A stretch of DNA of 64,000 nucleotides from Plotosus lineatus (GCA_024760905.1 CM045746.1:11266966-11330965); one strand, 5' to 3'. Shown: positions 23,380 through 33,639, counted from the stretch's first letter. Program-made: numbers and translations. Notes: generated from the letters alone by a model not told the origin.

Positions 23380-23520
23380 TTCATTCATTCATTCATTCAT
23401 TCATTCAATCATTCAATCAGTCATTCATTGAGTTATTTGCTAAGCTGCTTATTCCTATTAAAGTTGCAGGGAAGCTGAAACCTATCTTAGTTGACACTGG
23501 ATGAAAGTGGGGCACACCAG
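23380..23520 (-). repeat. (ATTC)n and L2-like SINE tail
   Basis: The run of CATTCATTCATTC at 23388-23430 followed by TAAGCTGCTTATTCCTATTA and AAAGTTGCAGGGAAGCTG is the reverse complement of an L2-like tail with its (TGAA)n end. It is truncated. Confidence 0.65.
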
Positions 23521-23539
23521 TTGAAAATGTGTTTATTTA

Positions 23540-24715
23540 TTCTGTCACACGCTTGAGAGAATTGGGAAATGGGATTGGCAAACCAGGGGTTTTGTTCCTC
23601 TTTTAAAAAAGGAGACAACAGAATGTTTTTGAAATATTGTGGAATCACATTCCCCAGCCTTCTCAGGAAAATCTAGCAGCAGGACTGGAGAGGAGAATCC
23701 GACCAATGGTAGAACCTCAGATTCATGAGGAACAACGTGGTTTTCACCCTGGTTACAGCATTCTCGGCCAGCTCTATATAGTCTACAGCAGGGGTGCTCA
23801 CACTTTTCCAGCACGCGAGCCACTTATAGAATGACCAAGTCACAAAGATCTACCCACTACAAAAATGCAAAACATACATTTATTTTAAAGTATATTGAGG
23901 ATTCTTTATGTGTAAATGTATGTTTATGTGCCTTGCATAACCGAATGAGCTAATATTGCACAACACAATATAATTAACTATGAACATTTTTTGTAACTAC
24001 CTGAGTTCACCTTGATGACGTACACTGAATTGAATCAGCCAGGCATGCATAGTCTGGACAGTAGCTGCTGACAGCCAGCCTCCAGCACACTTCCAAACGC
24101 ACTTCGAAAATGACATCGTGGAAAAAAGTCCGCCTCCCATTCTGTATGAAAGTGATATTTTGTCTTCTTCTTTGCTCCAGCACCCATACTCATGTTTGAT
24201 AAGCTTTCTTTACTTTAAGAAAAAAGCGAGGGCTTAAAATAGGAGGGAACTTGCTGACTAGCTTGTTTTGCTGTACTTGGTGCCATTATTTGCACATGTG
24301 CGGTGAGCTAAAGGTCAGAAAAATACGTCTATTTTTTTAACGTCATGTTATTTATCAATACTACCTTCATGATCAACCAATATTACCTTCGAGATCAACT
24401 GGTAGCTCGCGATCGACATATTGATCACCCCTGGTCTACAGGATCCTATGGGGGGAGGGGTTTGCTAAATCTGTCCACAAGTGCTTTGCGGTCTTGAAGA
24501 AAGCTTTTTACCGAGTCTCTTGGGCTATCTTGTAGGGTGTGCACCGGGAATGAGCGAAGAACGGAGCGGAAGATCACCATGCAGATTGCTGCAACCTCTG
24601 CTGTAAAAGTGGCTGGGAGAGGGGCGTCTGTACCCCACTGCTTAGGCTGCTGCCCTCTGGTCCTACTCTGGATTAAGTAGAAAAAGATGAAGATGAAAAT
24701 GAGATGCTTGACAAT
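23540..24715 (+). mobile_element. decayed LINE, split by a hAT MITE
   Basis: The coding remnant reads ERRIRPMVEPQIHEEQRGFH and PGYSILGQLYIVY. After the MITE it resumes with KCFAVLKKAFYRVSWAIL (RT motif A, normally FVDLEKAFDRV) and reaches the 3' end GAGAGGGGCGTCTGTACC, TAGGCTGCTGCC and GGATTAAGTAGAAAAAGATG. Large internal deletions are present. I recognise it as a common fish LINE whose 3' end is usually GGATAAGCGGAAGA; the clade is not assigned. Confidence 0.65.
23789..24433. mobile_element. hAT-type MITE, complete, 645 bp
   Basis: It starts CAGGGGTGCTCACAC and ends with the inverted counterpart ...GATCACCCCTG. Both sides carry the exact 8-bp duplication GTCTACAG (23781-23788 and 24434-24441), diagnostic of hAT transposition. 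It has no transposase frame. It interrupts the LINE around it, so it is the younger of the two. Confidence 0.93.
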
Positions 24716-24894
24716 AACTCATGCTCTACTTCACTTTAATTTCAAAATAAATAATACTTATTTACCTTGAATGCTCTTCGTGTACTGCTGAATATACCAG
24801 AGATGGAATATTCAGGGATCGATTCATGAATATCCACTAAGCCTGGGGTGAATAATTAATTTAGTATATACCTCACACTTAAGAAAAGTAAACT

Positions 24895-25258
24895 CAGTCA
24901 GTGGTGGTCTAGTGGTATAGGGTGCTGGATCGCTGATCCGAAGGTTGGGGGTTCGAGTCCCACTCTCCACAAGTTTGTCACTGTCCTCCCCAGTGCAGCT
25001 AACTGGGTTATCAAAGGCAGGCCATGTCTCTCACTGTCTATGGTGAGAGGCATGTAAAAGAACCATTGCTGACTTTCGTAAAGAGTAGGCTGCAAAGTCG
25101 TCAGCGTGTTTCTGTCCCTTGCTAAAAGGGTTGTGACAGGAAGGGCATCCGACGTAAAAACCTCTGCCAAATCAAACGTGCGAATCAAATGATTCGCTGT
25201 GGTGACTCCCGAGTAAAAAAAAAAAGGGAAAAAAGCCGAAAGGAAGACAGACAGACAG
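24895..25258 (+). mobile_element. family A SINE with RTE-derived tail, complete
   Basis: A 364-bp element with an 18-bp duplication ACTTAAGAAAAGTAAACT at 24877-24894 and 25259-25276. The head has A box TGGTCTAGTGG (24905-24915) and B box GGTTCGAGTCC (24950-24960), then the family A body through GTCAGCGTGTTTCTG. From there the tail differs from the L2-tailed copies: GACAGGAAGGGCATCCGACG (found in the RTE-like LINE 5' leader), joined to GATTCGCTGTGGTGACTCCC and AGCCGAAAGGAAGACAGAC (the RTE-like LINE 3' end). Confidence 0.92.
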
Positions 25259-25761
25259 ACTTAAGAAAAGTAAACTAAGACAAGATTTTTATGGTTTACT
25301 TTTTCATTTTAATAAATTGTCTCAAGTTGGAAAAGAAGAATAATTATCATATTTTCCGGTCCATAACGCACACCGGATCATAAGGCGCAACACCAATGAA
25401 GGATGATGGGACCACCCATGTCCATACACAAGGTGTACTAGATTATAAGACGCATTAAGTGAAACAAAAGTCAGATAAGTCAAACTTCTTTCAACTCTCA
25501 CAATAACTTTCAACATTGTTCAGCTGTAACAATATAAAAAAATAAAAAAACACTTCCAGTTCATTCCTCTTCCACAAATCCATCAAATACTTCATCTTCA
25601 GTGTCTGAGTTTAACAATTGCACAAGTTGAATATACAGACACTCCCCGACTTGCGTTCATTCGTTTTACGTATTTTTCAATTTTACGTTTAAAAGAAATT
25701 ATGTCAAATTTTGAGTTTAGCGTGCTCTCTGTAGTACACTGAAGTAATACTCTACTTCTGC

Positions 25762-26082
25762 ATGGCGCTGCATCCATTGTTTACAAACGACAGCGTGAAC
25801 ATGCCCCTCCTTCATCCCAGTTCACTGCATGTTACCCTTGTGTTAACACGTCGTCTCTGTGATCTTTGTGTTTACACTGTTTTGCGGACTTTTGTAACCC
25901 TAAGCAAATATGGTTGGTCAAAACATAAGCCTACTATTGATAGTGGTATTCGGAAAAAGCGGCAAGCCATCTCGTTAGAAATGAAGATGGCTATTATCAA
26001 GAAAATTGTTGCTGGTGAAAAACATGTGAATGTTGCACGTTTTTTCCATATGGCTCCGTCGACCATTGGAACCATTTACTAG
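25762..26082 (+). pseudogene. Tigger/pogo-like transposase, N-terminal HTH only
   Basis: Residues about 63-106 read RKKRQAISLEMKMAIIKKIV then AGEKHVNVARFFHMAPSTIG. This is the CENP-B/Tigger-type helix-turn-helix that binds the terminal repeats. A stop follows immediately, and no CENPB-domain or DDE domain is found, so the element is non-autonomous. The 106-codon frame starts upstream in doubtful sequence; the true start is not clear. Confidence 0.75.
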
Positions 26083-26340
26083 CAGAAAGATCCCATCACA
26101 GAGAATGTTAAAGGTTATATTTGATAGTGTATTTGATATTTGATGAGTGAATTTGATTAAAATGCATCTATTTGAAATTATTTTGCTTGAATTTAATTCA
26201 TTTGAAATTAATGTTTATATTATTTGATATTATTTTATAATATCATATTATTTGATAACATATTTATATTATTATATTATTATATTATTTTATATATAGT
26301 TTATATTATTTGATATTTGATATTATTTTCTTTCTTCCAG

Positions 26341-29006
26341 AAGAGAGTGGAGCATAGGGTGACTTATAAAAGTGGAGGTAGGAGCACACAGGTAGACTAC
26401 ATCTTGTGCAGGCGATGTAATTTAAAGGAAGTCAGTGACTGCAAAGTAGTAGCGGGTGAGAGTGTTGCCAAACAGCATAGGATGGTGGTGTGCAGGATGA
26501 TGCTGATGGTGAGGAAGGTGAAGAAGGCAAAGGCAGAGCAGAAGACAAAGTGGTGGAAGTTGAAAAAGGAAGAGTGTCGGGTTGTCTTCAAGGAGGAGTT
26601 GAAACAGGCTTTGGTGGGTCAGGAAGTGCTTCCAGATGACTGGACAACTACAGCTAATGTGATCAGGGAGACAGGTAGGAGAATACTTGGTGTGTCATCT
26701 GGAAGGAAAGTAGATAAGGAGACTTGGTGGTGGAATGAGGAAGTGCAGGAGTGTGTACAAAGGAAGAGATTAGCTAAGAAGAAGTGGGACATTGAGAAAA
26801 CCGAAGAGAGTAAACAGGAGTACAGGGAGACACAGCGTAAGGCAAAGGTAGCAGTGTCAAAGGCCAAACAGGGCGCGTTTGATGACTTGTATGCTCGGTT
26901 GGAAAGTAAGGAGGGAGAAAATGATTTATACAGGTTGGCACAGCAGAGAAATAGAGATGGGAAGGACGTGCAGCAAGTTAGATTGATAAAGGACAGAGAG
27001 GGAAATGTATTGACTGATGACAGAAGTGTGCTGGGAAGATGGAAAGAGTACTTTGAAGAGCTGATGAATGAGGAAAATGAGAGAGAAAAAGAGTAGAAGA
27101 GGTGACTGTTGAGGACCAGGAAGTAGCAAAGATTAGTAAGGGTGAAGTGAGGAGGGCATTGAAGAGGATGAAGAATGGAAAGGCAGTTGGTCCTGATGAC
27201 ATACCGGTGGAGGTATGGAAGTGTCTAGGAGAGGTATCAGTAGATTTTCTGACAAGAACATTTAACAAGGTCTTAGAGAGTGAGAGGATGCCAGAGGAAT
27301 GGAGGAGAAGTGTGCTGGTGCCCATTTTTAAGAACAAGGGAGACGTGCAGAGTTGCAGCAACTACAGAGGGATAAAGTTGATGAGCCATATGATGAAGTT
27401 ATGGGAAAGAATAGTGGAAGCTAGACTAAGGGCAGAAGTCAGCATTTGTGAACAACAGTTTGGTTTCATGCCAAGAAAGAGCACCACAGATGCAGTGTTT
27501 GCCTTGAGGATGTTAATGGAGAAGTACAGAGAAGGTCAGACGGAGCTGCATTGTGCCTTTGTGGATCTGGAGAAAGCATATGACAGGGTGCCGAGAGAAG
27601 AACTGTGGTATTGCATGAGGAAGTCTGGAGTGGCAGAGAAGTATGTTAAAGTGGTGCAGGACATGTATGAGAGATGTAAGACAGTGGTGAGGTGTGCTGT
27701 CGGTGTGACAGAAGAGTTCAAGGTGAAGGTGGGACTGCATCAAGGGTCAGCTCTCAGCCCCTTCTTGTTTGCTATGGTGATGGACAGGCTGACAGACGAG
27801 GTTAGACAAGATTCCCCATGGACTATGATGTTTGCAGATAACATTGTGATCTGTAGTGAGAGCAGAGAACAAGTGCAGGAAAATCTAGAGAGCCTCAGTA
27901 AGACAGAATACATGTGCATGAATGACAAGGACCAAAGAGGAACGGTGAGATTACAGGGAGCAGAGATAAGAAAGGTGGAGGATTTTAAGTACTTAGGCTC
28001 AACAATCCAGAGCAATGGAGAGTGTGGAAAAGAGGTCAAGAAGCATGTGCAGGCAGGTTGGAATGGTTGGAGAAAAGTGTCCGGTGTGATGTGTGATAGG
28101 AGGGTATCGGCAAAAATGAAAGGAAAAGTGTACAAGACGGTGTTGAGGCCTACGATGCTGTATGGGTTAGAAACAGTGGCCCTGGGAAAAAGACAGGAGG
28201 CAGAGTTGGAGGTAGCAGAGATGAAAATGTTGAGGTTCTCTTTGAGAGTAACGAGGATGGATAGGATTAGGAATGAGCACGTCAGAGGGACAGCACATGT
28301 AAGACGTTTTGGAGACAAAGATAAGATAAGATAAGATAAGATACAGCTTTATTAATCTCACAATGGAGAAATTCACTGTTAAAGGCTCTTGAGGTACTAT
28401 CAGTAGGGGGTGCAAAAATAGATACAAGTACAAACATACACACATACATATATTATATAAGTAAATAAATAAATAGATACATAAATAGTATAAATTACTA
28501 AACAATAAAAGAAAAGAATGGAGCAACTTTATAGACTGGCCTATATTAAAGTGTAATGTATCTGAGTGCAGAGTAGATGGGTTGATATGGTTGATATGGT
28601 TCACAGTCAGTGGGGTAGATGTGGCTGATTAAAGTGCACGGGGGTTTTTATTGCACATAACCGGTATTTTCACAGACAGTTACAAAGTGGCGTTGTACAG
28701 TCTGATAGCGGTGGGAATGAACGACCTACGGTAGCGCTCCTTCCTGCACTGAGGATGCCTCAGTCGTCCACTGAAGGAGTCAGAGAGGCTAGATTGAGAT
28801 GGTTTGGACATGTACAGAGGAGGGATAGTGAGTATATTGGTAATAGGATGCTGAGGCTGGAACTACCAGGCAAAAGGCCTAGAGGAAGACCAAAGAGACG
28901 ATTCATGGATGTGGTAAAGGAGGACATGAAGGTCGTTGGTGTAAGAGAAGAAGATGCAAAGGATAGGGTGAGATGGAGGCAGATGATTCGCTGTGGCGAC
29001 CCCTGA
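26341..29006 (+). pseudogene. RTE-like LINE endonuclease end, RT and C-terminal region, broken
   Basis: The first frame (26317-27096) starts at the endonuclease end (VDYILCRRCNLKEVSDCKVV) and runs through a lysine-rich linker (QRKRLAKKKWDIEKTEESKQ). After a frameshift near 27095 the second frame (27102-28334, 410 codons) holds the RT: KNGKAVGPDDIPVEVWK, FVDLEKAYDRVPREELWY, LHQGSALSPFLFAMVMDRL, and MMFADNIVIC, where the second catalytic aspartate of FADD is Asn. Thirteen codons after ENLE are missing compared with the copy at 53684-54706. The C terminus resumes at 28755 (RLRWFGHVQRRDSEYIGNRM) after the inserted fragment. It is not functional. Confidence 0.9.
28316..28775 (-). mobile_element. 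Rex1-like LINE 3' end, level 4 of the nest
   Basis: Inserted inside the C-terminal coding sequence of the RTE-like LINE, between GGAGACAAAG and GTCAGAGAGGCTAG, which are adjacent in intact copies. The left edge is (ATAAG)n followed by CAGCTTTATTAATCTCACAA then TGGAGAAATTCACTG, the reverse complement of a Rex1-type 3' terminus. The right part has GGTAGCGCTCCTTCCTGCAC and GAGGATGCCTCAGTCGTCCA, the usual 3' coding/UTR boundary. Confidence 0.7.
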
Positions 29007-29853
29007 AGGGAAAAGCCGAAAGGAAAAGAAGAAGAAGAAGATTATTTGATATTATTTTACAATGTAATGTTTATAATAATTGATTTAAAGGTCTTTTATG
29101 AGATACAGTAATCGTATTTATGGATGTGTAGTACAGTATGAACGTCATATGTCACTGGAACATACAGTAACAACTTAGGGGTTTTTTTACCATACGTTCG
29201 GCCGTACAGAACCTAACTAAAACGTAAGTTGGGGAGCACCTGTAAAGCCCGGATCCCTCTATTATTTTTCTATTACATTATATTATTATATTTTATTATC
29301 TGCATGGAGTCAGATCATTCTTTCAGCCATGCCCCCTTAAAGAGACAGTGCACAAGTATTGTGTTCATTACAGAACAGAGGCCATTACTCTTAATGAGCT
29401 GTATCAGTGTCACTATAAATTCAAAAAGGTTAATCCCAGATCTCAGGAGGACACCTGTAGCAGTGCTTTCTACTTGTATTTGGACATAAAGCCCAGATCC
29501 CTCTAACTTATGACTTGTACACCAATATCTAGTGGTTGGAGTTCTTTGGGTAATCCATCGGAATGATGGTAAACTCTGAATTAGTGAGCTTCATTTGGAT
29601 TTTGACAGTGTCAGTGAGATGGAGCTGAGGCTGCATCCATGCACAAGACACATCGGATTATAAAGCGCACCGGCAGCTTTTTTGAAGATCAAAGGCTTTT
29701 GGGTGCGCCTTATGGTCCGAAAAATGTGGTAATAGATATTTGCCGAAGTCAAGGTAGATCACTAAATACTCGATTGGTTCTTCATTTTCTGAATTGCTTA
29801 ATCCTCCCATTATGTTAATGGAGAGGCAGGAGCCTACTTTTAGTGAAGGCATA

Positions 29854-30895
29854 CGGTAGGCCCTCATTATGTTATTCGCAGGGGTTTGGTTCCAGCCCCC
29901 CTCCCGCGAAGGAAGATAATCTGCAAGCTCTGTACCCGGAAGTAAAACCCCATGTATCATAATTACATGCGTGAATGATCAACCAGAAGTAAAATACTAT
30001 GTATCTATTACATGCGCTAAAATATGTTTCTTAAACACATTCTATAGACAGTCTTACTCATCAATACAGTATTAATGTAGTAAAATATATTCAGTCCGAG
30101 CAGCTCAGCCACGCTCCTCAGCTGGAGCAAGTAGAAAACAGAGTTTTAGAGTGAGAGAGTTAGAGAGCATTACAATTCAAAGAAGTGGTGAATTGATGCG
30201 AGTTAATCATCTGGGGCAGAGGTGAGCATGCTTTTGTTTATTGTGAGTAGATGAGAATAGTGTATTCAGGTGTGTGGCACCAAGCACCAAGCAGCTCAGC
30301 CACGCCCCTCAGCCGAAGCAGAGAGAAAACAGTTAGTTAGAGGCACAGCCGCCAAAATCAAAGTCCCCCAAAAAGACAGACCATAACAAAAAGGACATAA
30401 AAGACCAAGAAATGCAATAAATTGGATAAACATAACAAAATGACAAACATGCTACACCACAGTAAATAAAATCACACACACAAACAATCTAAACATTAAC
30501 TTGGGTAATGTACTGTAATAATAATTGAAAAAGACTTTAATAGTGGAGTGTTTTACAACAGTTCAGATGATTATTCCTCTTCAGGCATTTCAGAGGAAAC
30601 TGTCATTTCTTCCGAAGAAAGTCTTATTTCTTCAGAAGAGACATCCAACATCATTACCTTTTTCTGGCGCTTAGCCGACGTTTGAGTGGCATCATAGATC
30701 TTAACTGGTAATTAAAACACATTTTAAAAAGGCTCATTGACAACTTGTGCGCGAATGAGGGAAAAGGGGTGTTACATCATCTCAACCAATCAGCAGGATA
30801 GCCATTGGCTGAATTTGAATGACGTGAGAGTTGCTCGACAATCCGCGAATATGCAAACCATGTGTGCAAAACCGCGAATAGTCAAGGACCTACTG
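29854..30895. mobile_element. pogo/Tigger-type MITE, 1042 bp
   Basis: Terminus CGGTAGGCCCTCATTATGTT against the inverted right terminus CAGTAGGTCCTTGACTATTC, with TA on both sides (29852-29853, 30896-30897). Inside are two related blocks, GCAGCTCAGCCACGCTCCTC (30100) and GCAGCTCAGCCACGCCCCTC (30291). No transposase frame. Confidence 0.75.
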
Positions 30896-30929
30896 TAATA
30901 TACCCTGAACAACTCACCAGCAATATTTA

Positions 30930-31130
30930 AAGGTAAAGTCTGTTGGGCTTTTTACACCTGAGCCATAGCGGACCAGTGCTTATCCCCGGTTTCCATAGTG
31001 TGAAGCAACTAGGAGTTGAACTTCTCCTTCATGGGACACTAGTCCATTGCAGGTTACCTTGCAAGTATATATTTACTGGTACCCATTTACACTGCTGGGT
31101 GAACACTTGTGATTAAGACCCTGCCTAGGG
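30930..31130 (-). mobile_element. interspersed repeat family C, copy 2
   Basis: Matches 53030-53172 and the reverse complement of 21478-21664: AAAGTCTGTTGGGCTTTTTA, GTGCTTATCCCCGGTTTCCA, TAGTGTGAAGC and GGTTACCTTGCAAGTATA. It continues further than the other copies, to about 31130. Confidence 0.6.
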
Positions 31131-31484
31131 GTTTCTTTGAACACTTTACTTTTTTTTTTAAAGAGAATTACATTTATTTATGTTACAGAACTTTTATCTT
31201 AAAGTAACTTGCAAATCAGAGGTAGAATCCAATCCTGTGTCATGCATGACAGTCAGGGATTTAAAAAATAATAATAATAAATTACTGAAACCAGAGCATA
31301 CAGCTCTTCTCGTCGAAATGCCTGTGGCCATATCTTTGATCAAGCATCACCCCTTTATTTATTTTTTGGGAAGATTTTTTTTTTCAGGAAAGGCTTTTGT
31401 TTAAAGACATTGGGGGTTTTTTTGTTTGTTTGTTTGTTTGTTTTTTGTTTTTTCAAAAAAATATCTGAGATTCTCACAGTAATG

Positions 31485-31612
31485 TTTGAATGAGGTGGAG
31501 TATGATATAAAGAATTATTTGGGCTTGGAGAATGTCAGCCTTTTGCCAAAGCCTGCTCGTCCAAATAATTCTCTCTATCATACTTCACTCTTATTCAAAA
31601 ATTCTTTCTTTT
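31485..31612. repeat. 40-bp imperfect hairpin
   Basis: GAGTATGATATAAAGAATTA with TTTGG near 31498-31522 is the inverted counterpart of CCAAATAATTCTCTCTATCA with TACT near 31560-31584. The pairing extends outward to about 31485 and 31600. The spacer is about 36 bases. It could be the end of a foldback transposon. Confidence 0.6.
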
Positions 31613-31908
31613 CCACCTCTCGAACGCCAGTAAATGCCTAAATCAGTTAAAAACATAAACTTCAAATGTAAGAATCTTAGTTTTCCTCTTTCCATGTATA
31701 GCAAAACAATATTATTCCCCTTGGGGAGGGAGGATATCATTAATAATTCTGCAGCATTTGCTATATCCACCTCATCTTCAATGGCTTTTTGCTCTTCACA
31801 AGATATGTTTGAGTCCAGAATAAAAATAAAGAATAGACTTGAGGATGAACAGCAATTTTGATTTGTTCCAAGAGTCACATTCTTAAAATAAAGAGCTAAA
31901 ATCATCAA
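31591..31908 (-). CDS. unidentified open frame of 105 codons beside the hairpin
   Basis: Starts with MMILALYFKNVTLGTN and has an acidic segment SCEEQKAIEDEVDIANAAEL in the middle. I recognise no domain. It lies against and partly within one arm of the hairpin, so it may be a decayed transposon product rather than a gene. Composition is ordinary and no start context supports translation. Confidence 0.2.
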   Translation of the reverse strand: MMILALYFKNVTLGTNQNCCSSSSLFFIFILDSNISCEEQKAIEDEVDIANAAELLMISSLPKGNNIVLLYMERGKLRFLHLKFMFLTDLGIYWRSRGGKERIFE

Positions 31909-31909
31909 A

Positions 31910-32300
31910 ATCCAGGACAGTCCTGGTACGTCCTGATCCCTCGTGGCTCTAAACCAGAATACACATGTTTTTTTTTTTTATCTGCCATTTTGAATCAGTG
32001 CAGAATAGCATAACTAAAGAGACTTTGCTAACTTTCTTGGACTCGCCATCCATCTTCATTTGCTGGGTGTCATGGTAACGTTCGTCCTTGCCGAGGGCCT
32101 GTCTTAAATATTGTATAATCATTAGTGTGTATTGTATTAGTGCAGATCTCCAGTGGCGCAGAGCTTTGATGGAGTAAAGAAAGTGGGAGACGGAGGATCA
32201 GTGACAAATGAACACACTGAATATCAGTCACATCGCAGGAGCTGTGTGCAAAAAAAATATATATATTATGGGCTGCTTTATGACCAAGATGAACAGCACT
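31910..32300. other. unassigned DNA
   Basis: No gene or repeat family recognised. GCAGATCTCCAGTGGCGCAG near 32146 is an isolated SINE-head-like string without the rest of a SINE. Confidence 0.35.
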
Positions 32301-32305
32301 TTAAT

Positions 32306-32306
<1 letters not shown>

Positions 32307-32354
<48 letters not shown>

Positions 32355-32363
32355 TGTGTGTGT
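32307..32363 (+). repeat. (CT)n-(GT)n microsatellite
   Basis: CT run at 32307-32337 directly followed by a GT run to 32363. Confidence 0.97.
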
Positions 32364-32439
32364 TTTGTAAAGGACTTATAAGTGAGGCAGAATTCAATCC
32401 GAGCACAAAGCTGAGCAGTCAAAAAGGTTTAAAACAAAT

Positions 32440-32525
32440 TTTAAAAAGCTCTCCAGCAGCTCAGGGATTTGAATCACAAACTTTTTAATCATTAGCACAG
32501 AACTGCTGAGCTACCACCACTCAGT
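32440..32525 (-). mobile_element. tRNA-like SINE head
   Basis: The minus strand reads GGTAGCTCAGCAGTTCTGTG (A-box-like) and GTGATTCAAATCCC (B-box-like) about 34 bases later. No cloverleaf can be closed, so it is a decayed SINE head rather than a tRNA gene. Confidence 0.5.
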
Positions 32526-32679
32526 CTGCCTCAGCTACGGAGACACGCTCACATTCTGCCCTTAAAACAGAAAACCGTAAGGATTATTCTCAAGGGGGTA
32601 AAAGGCAATAAAATTAATCATTCAATAACTTCAAATCTGATTCTCCTCATAGCCAAGTACGAACTTTACATGGAAATGA

Positions 32680-32778
32680 CAGACAGATCAATAAAATACA
32701 GACAGACAGACAGACAGACAGGTCGATAAAATACAAACAGACAGACAGACAGGCAGACAGACAGACAGACAGATAGAC

Positions 32779-32813
<35 letters not shown>

Positions 32814-32836
32814 CAGATAGATAGATAGATAGATAG
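32680..32836 (+). repeat. (GACA)n/(GATA)n tetranucleotide array
   Basis: ACAG units at 32697-32722 and 32736-32772 grade into GATA units at 32773-32836. The phrase CGATAAAATACA recurs before the second block. Confidence 0.97.
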
Positions 32837-32934
32837 AATGTTCTTTTACATCCCTCTCACCACAGACAGTGAGAGACAAGGCTGGCCTTTGATAACCCAG
32901 GAGGTTGCCCTGGGGTACAGCCACTACTGCCCCA
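32837..32934 (-). mobile_element. family A SINE fragment
   Basis: Reverse complement of the family A body (TTCTTTTACATCCCTCTCAC, GACAGTGAGAGACAAGGCTG) and of part of the head (CCACTACTGCCCC). The tail is replaced by the GATA array. Confidence 0.75.
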
Positions 32935-32945
32935 TTTGTAATAGT

Positions 32946-33284
32946 TCATCAGTTCATTTTCTGTAACCGCTTAATCCTAATTAGGGTCATGGGGAGGCTG
33001 GCGCCCTTCCCAGCCAACTCCAGGTGAGGACAGAGTACACCCTGGATAGCTCGCCAGGCCACCGCAGGGCGGAACAAGCTGATGCTTTGCCTACTCTTGC
33101 CGTAAGTCAGCAATGGTTCTTTTACATGAACCTCTCACCATACAGTGAGAGACATGGCCGGCCTTTGATAACCCAGTTAGCTGCACTGGGGGAACAGTGA
33201 CAACCTTGTGAAGAGTGGGACTCGAACCCCCAACCTTTTTGGATCAGCGATCCAGCGCCCTATACCACTAGGCCACCACTGCCG
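32946..33284 (-). mobile_element. family A SINE with L2-like tail, complete
   Basis: Flanked by TTTGTAATAGT at 32935-32945 and 33285-33295. On the minus strand: head with GGTGGCCTAGTGGTATAGGG and GGGTTCGAGTCCC, family body, then an L2-like tail ending ATTAGGATTAAGCGGTTACA and GAAAATGAACTGATG. This copy is the clean reference for the L2-tailed form. Confidence 0.92.
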
Positions 33285-33639
33285 TTTGTAATAGTAATAA
33301 TAATAATCTAGTAGTAAAACTAATAATTTGTAGTTTTCACTGTTTTTGTTTTGTTTGTACTTTATACAGTAAACGATCTTGACCAGTATCCACTGCCTCA
33401 AACCAATTTCTGACAGCCCAGTTTGTGCAAAAGCTTTAATGTTGGCAACCCATCCCCAAAGATCCTACAAAATGCAATGCTGCAAGGCAAGTAAACAATA
33501 GACCAAAATAGCCAATATATCAAAGGGTCTGGGGAACCAACAGCAGCTCAAACCCTGAGTATAAACACATGGAAACATTTTGTACAAAACTATGTATGCA
33601 CTGAGATGTGTATATTGTTATGTCTGTGTATAACCACTA

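Larger units (their letters stand above)
26330..29043 (+). mobile_element. RTE-like LINE, 5'-truncated, level 3 of the nest
   Basis: Bounded by the duplication ATTTGATATTATTTT (26315-26329 and 29044-29058) of Tigger-like sequence. It begins late in the endonuclease and ends with GGCGACCCCTGAAGGGAAAA, AGCCGAAAGGAAAAG(AAG)n. A Rex1-like fragment at about 28316-28775 interrupts the C-terminal coding part. Confidence 0.9.
25636..29242 (+). mobile_element. Tigger/pogo-like transposon copy 1, level 2 of the nest
   Basis: Left terminus CAGACACTCCCCGACTTGCG, right terminus inverted CAGGTGCTCCCCAACTTACG, flanked by TA on both sides (25634-25635, 29243-29244). The internal sequence matches the copy at 49363-50371 in inverted orientation, and the LINE at 26330 interrupts it. 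A transposase N-terminus lies at its left end. Confidence 0.88.
25350..29733. mobile_element. outer TIR DNA element (GGCGCA-rich termini), level 1 of the nest
   Basis: The left end reads TTTTCCGGTCCATAACGCAC then ACCGGATCATAAGGCGCA. The right end, reverse-complemented, reads TTTTTCGGACCATAAGGCGC and ACCC, with a second GGTGCGCTTTATAATCCGAT block just inside. The left side has an equivalent inner block near 25440. These are diverged inverted termini of one element, now split by the Tigger-like copy. No transposase is seen, and exact ends are uncertain by a few bases. Confidence 0.65.

Noticed and set aside
24901..24970. Functional tRNA gene
   Set aside because: A and B boxes are present, but the cloverleaf does not close and the sequence continues into a SINE body repeated many times in the window.
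31485..31612. Hairpin as a microRNA precursor
   Set aside because: The stem has many mismatches, extends beyond usual precursor shape, and lies beside transposon-like sequence. Nothing shows expression.
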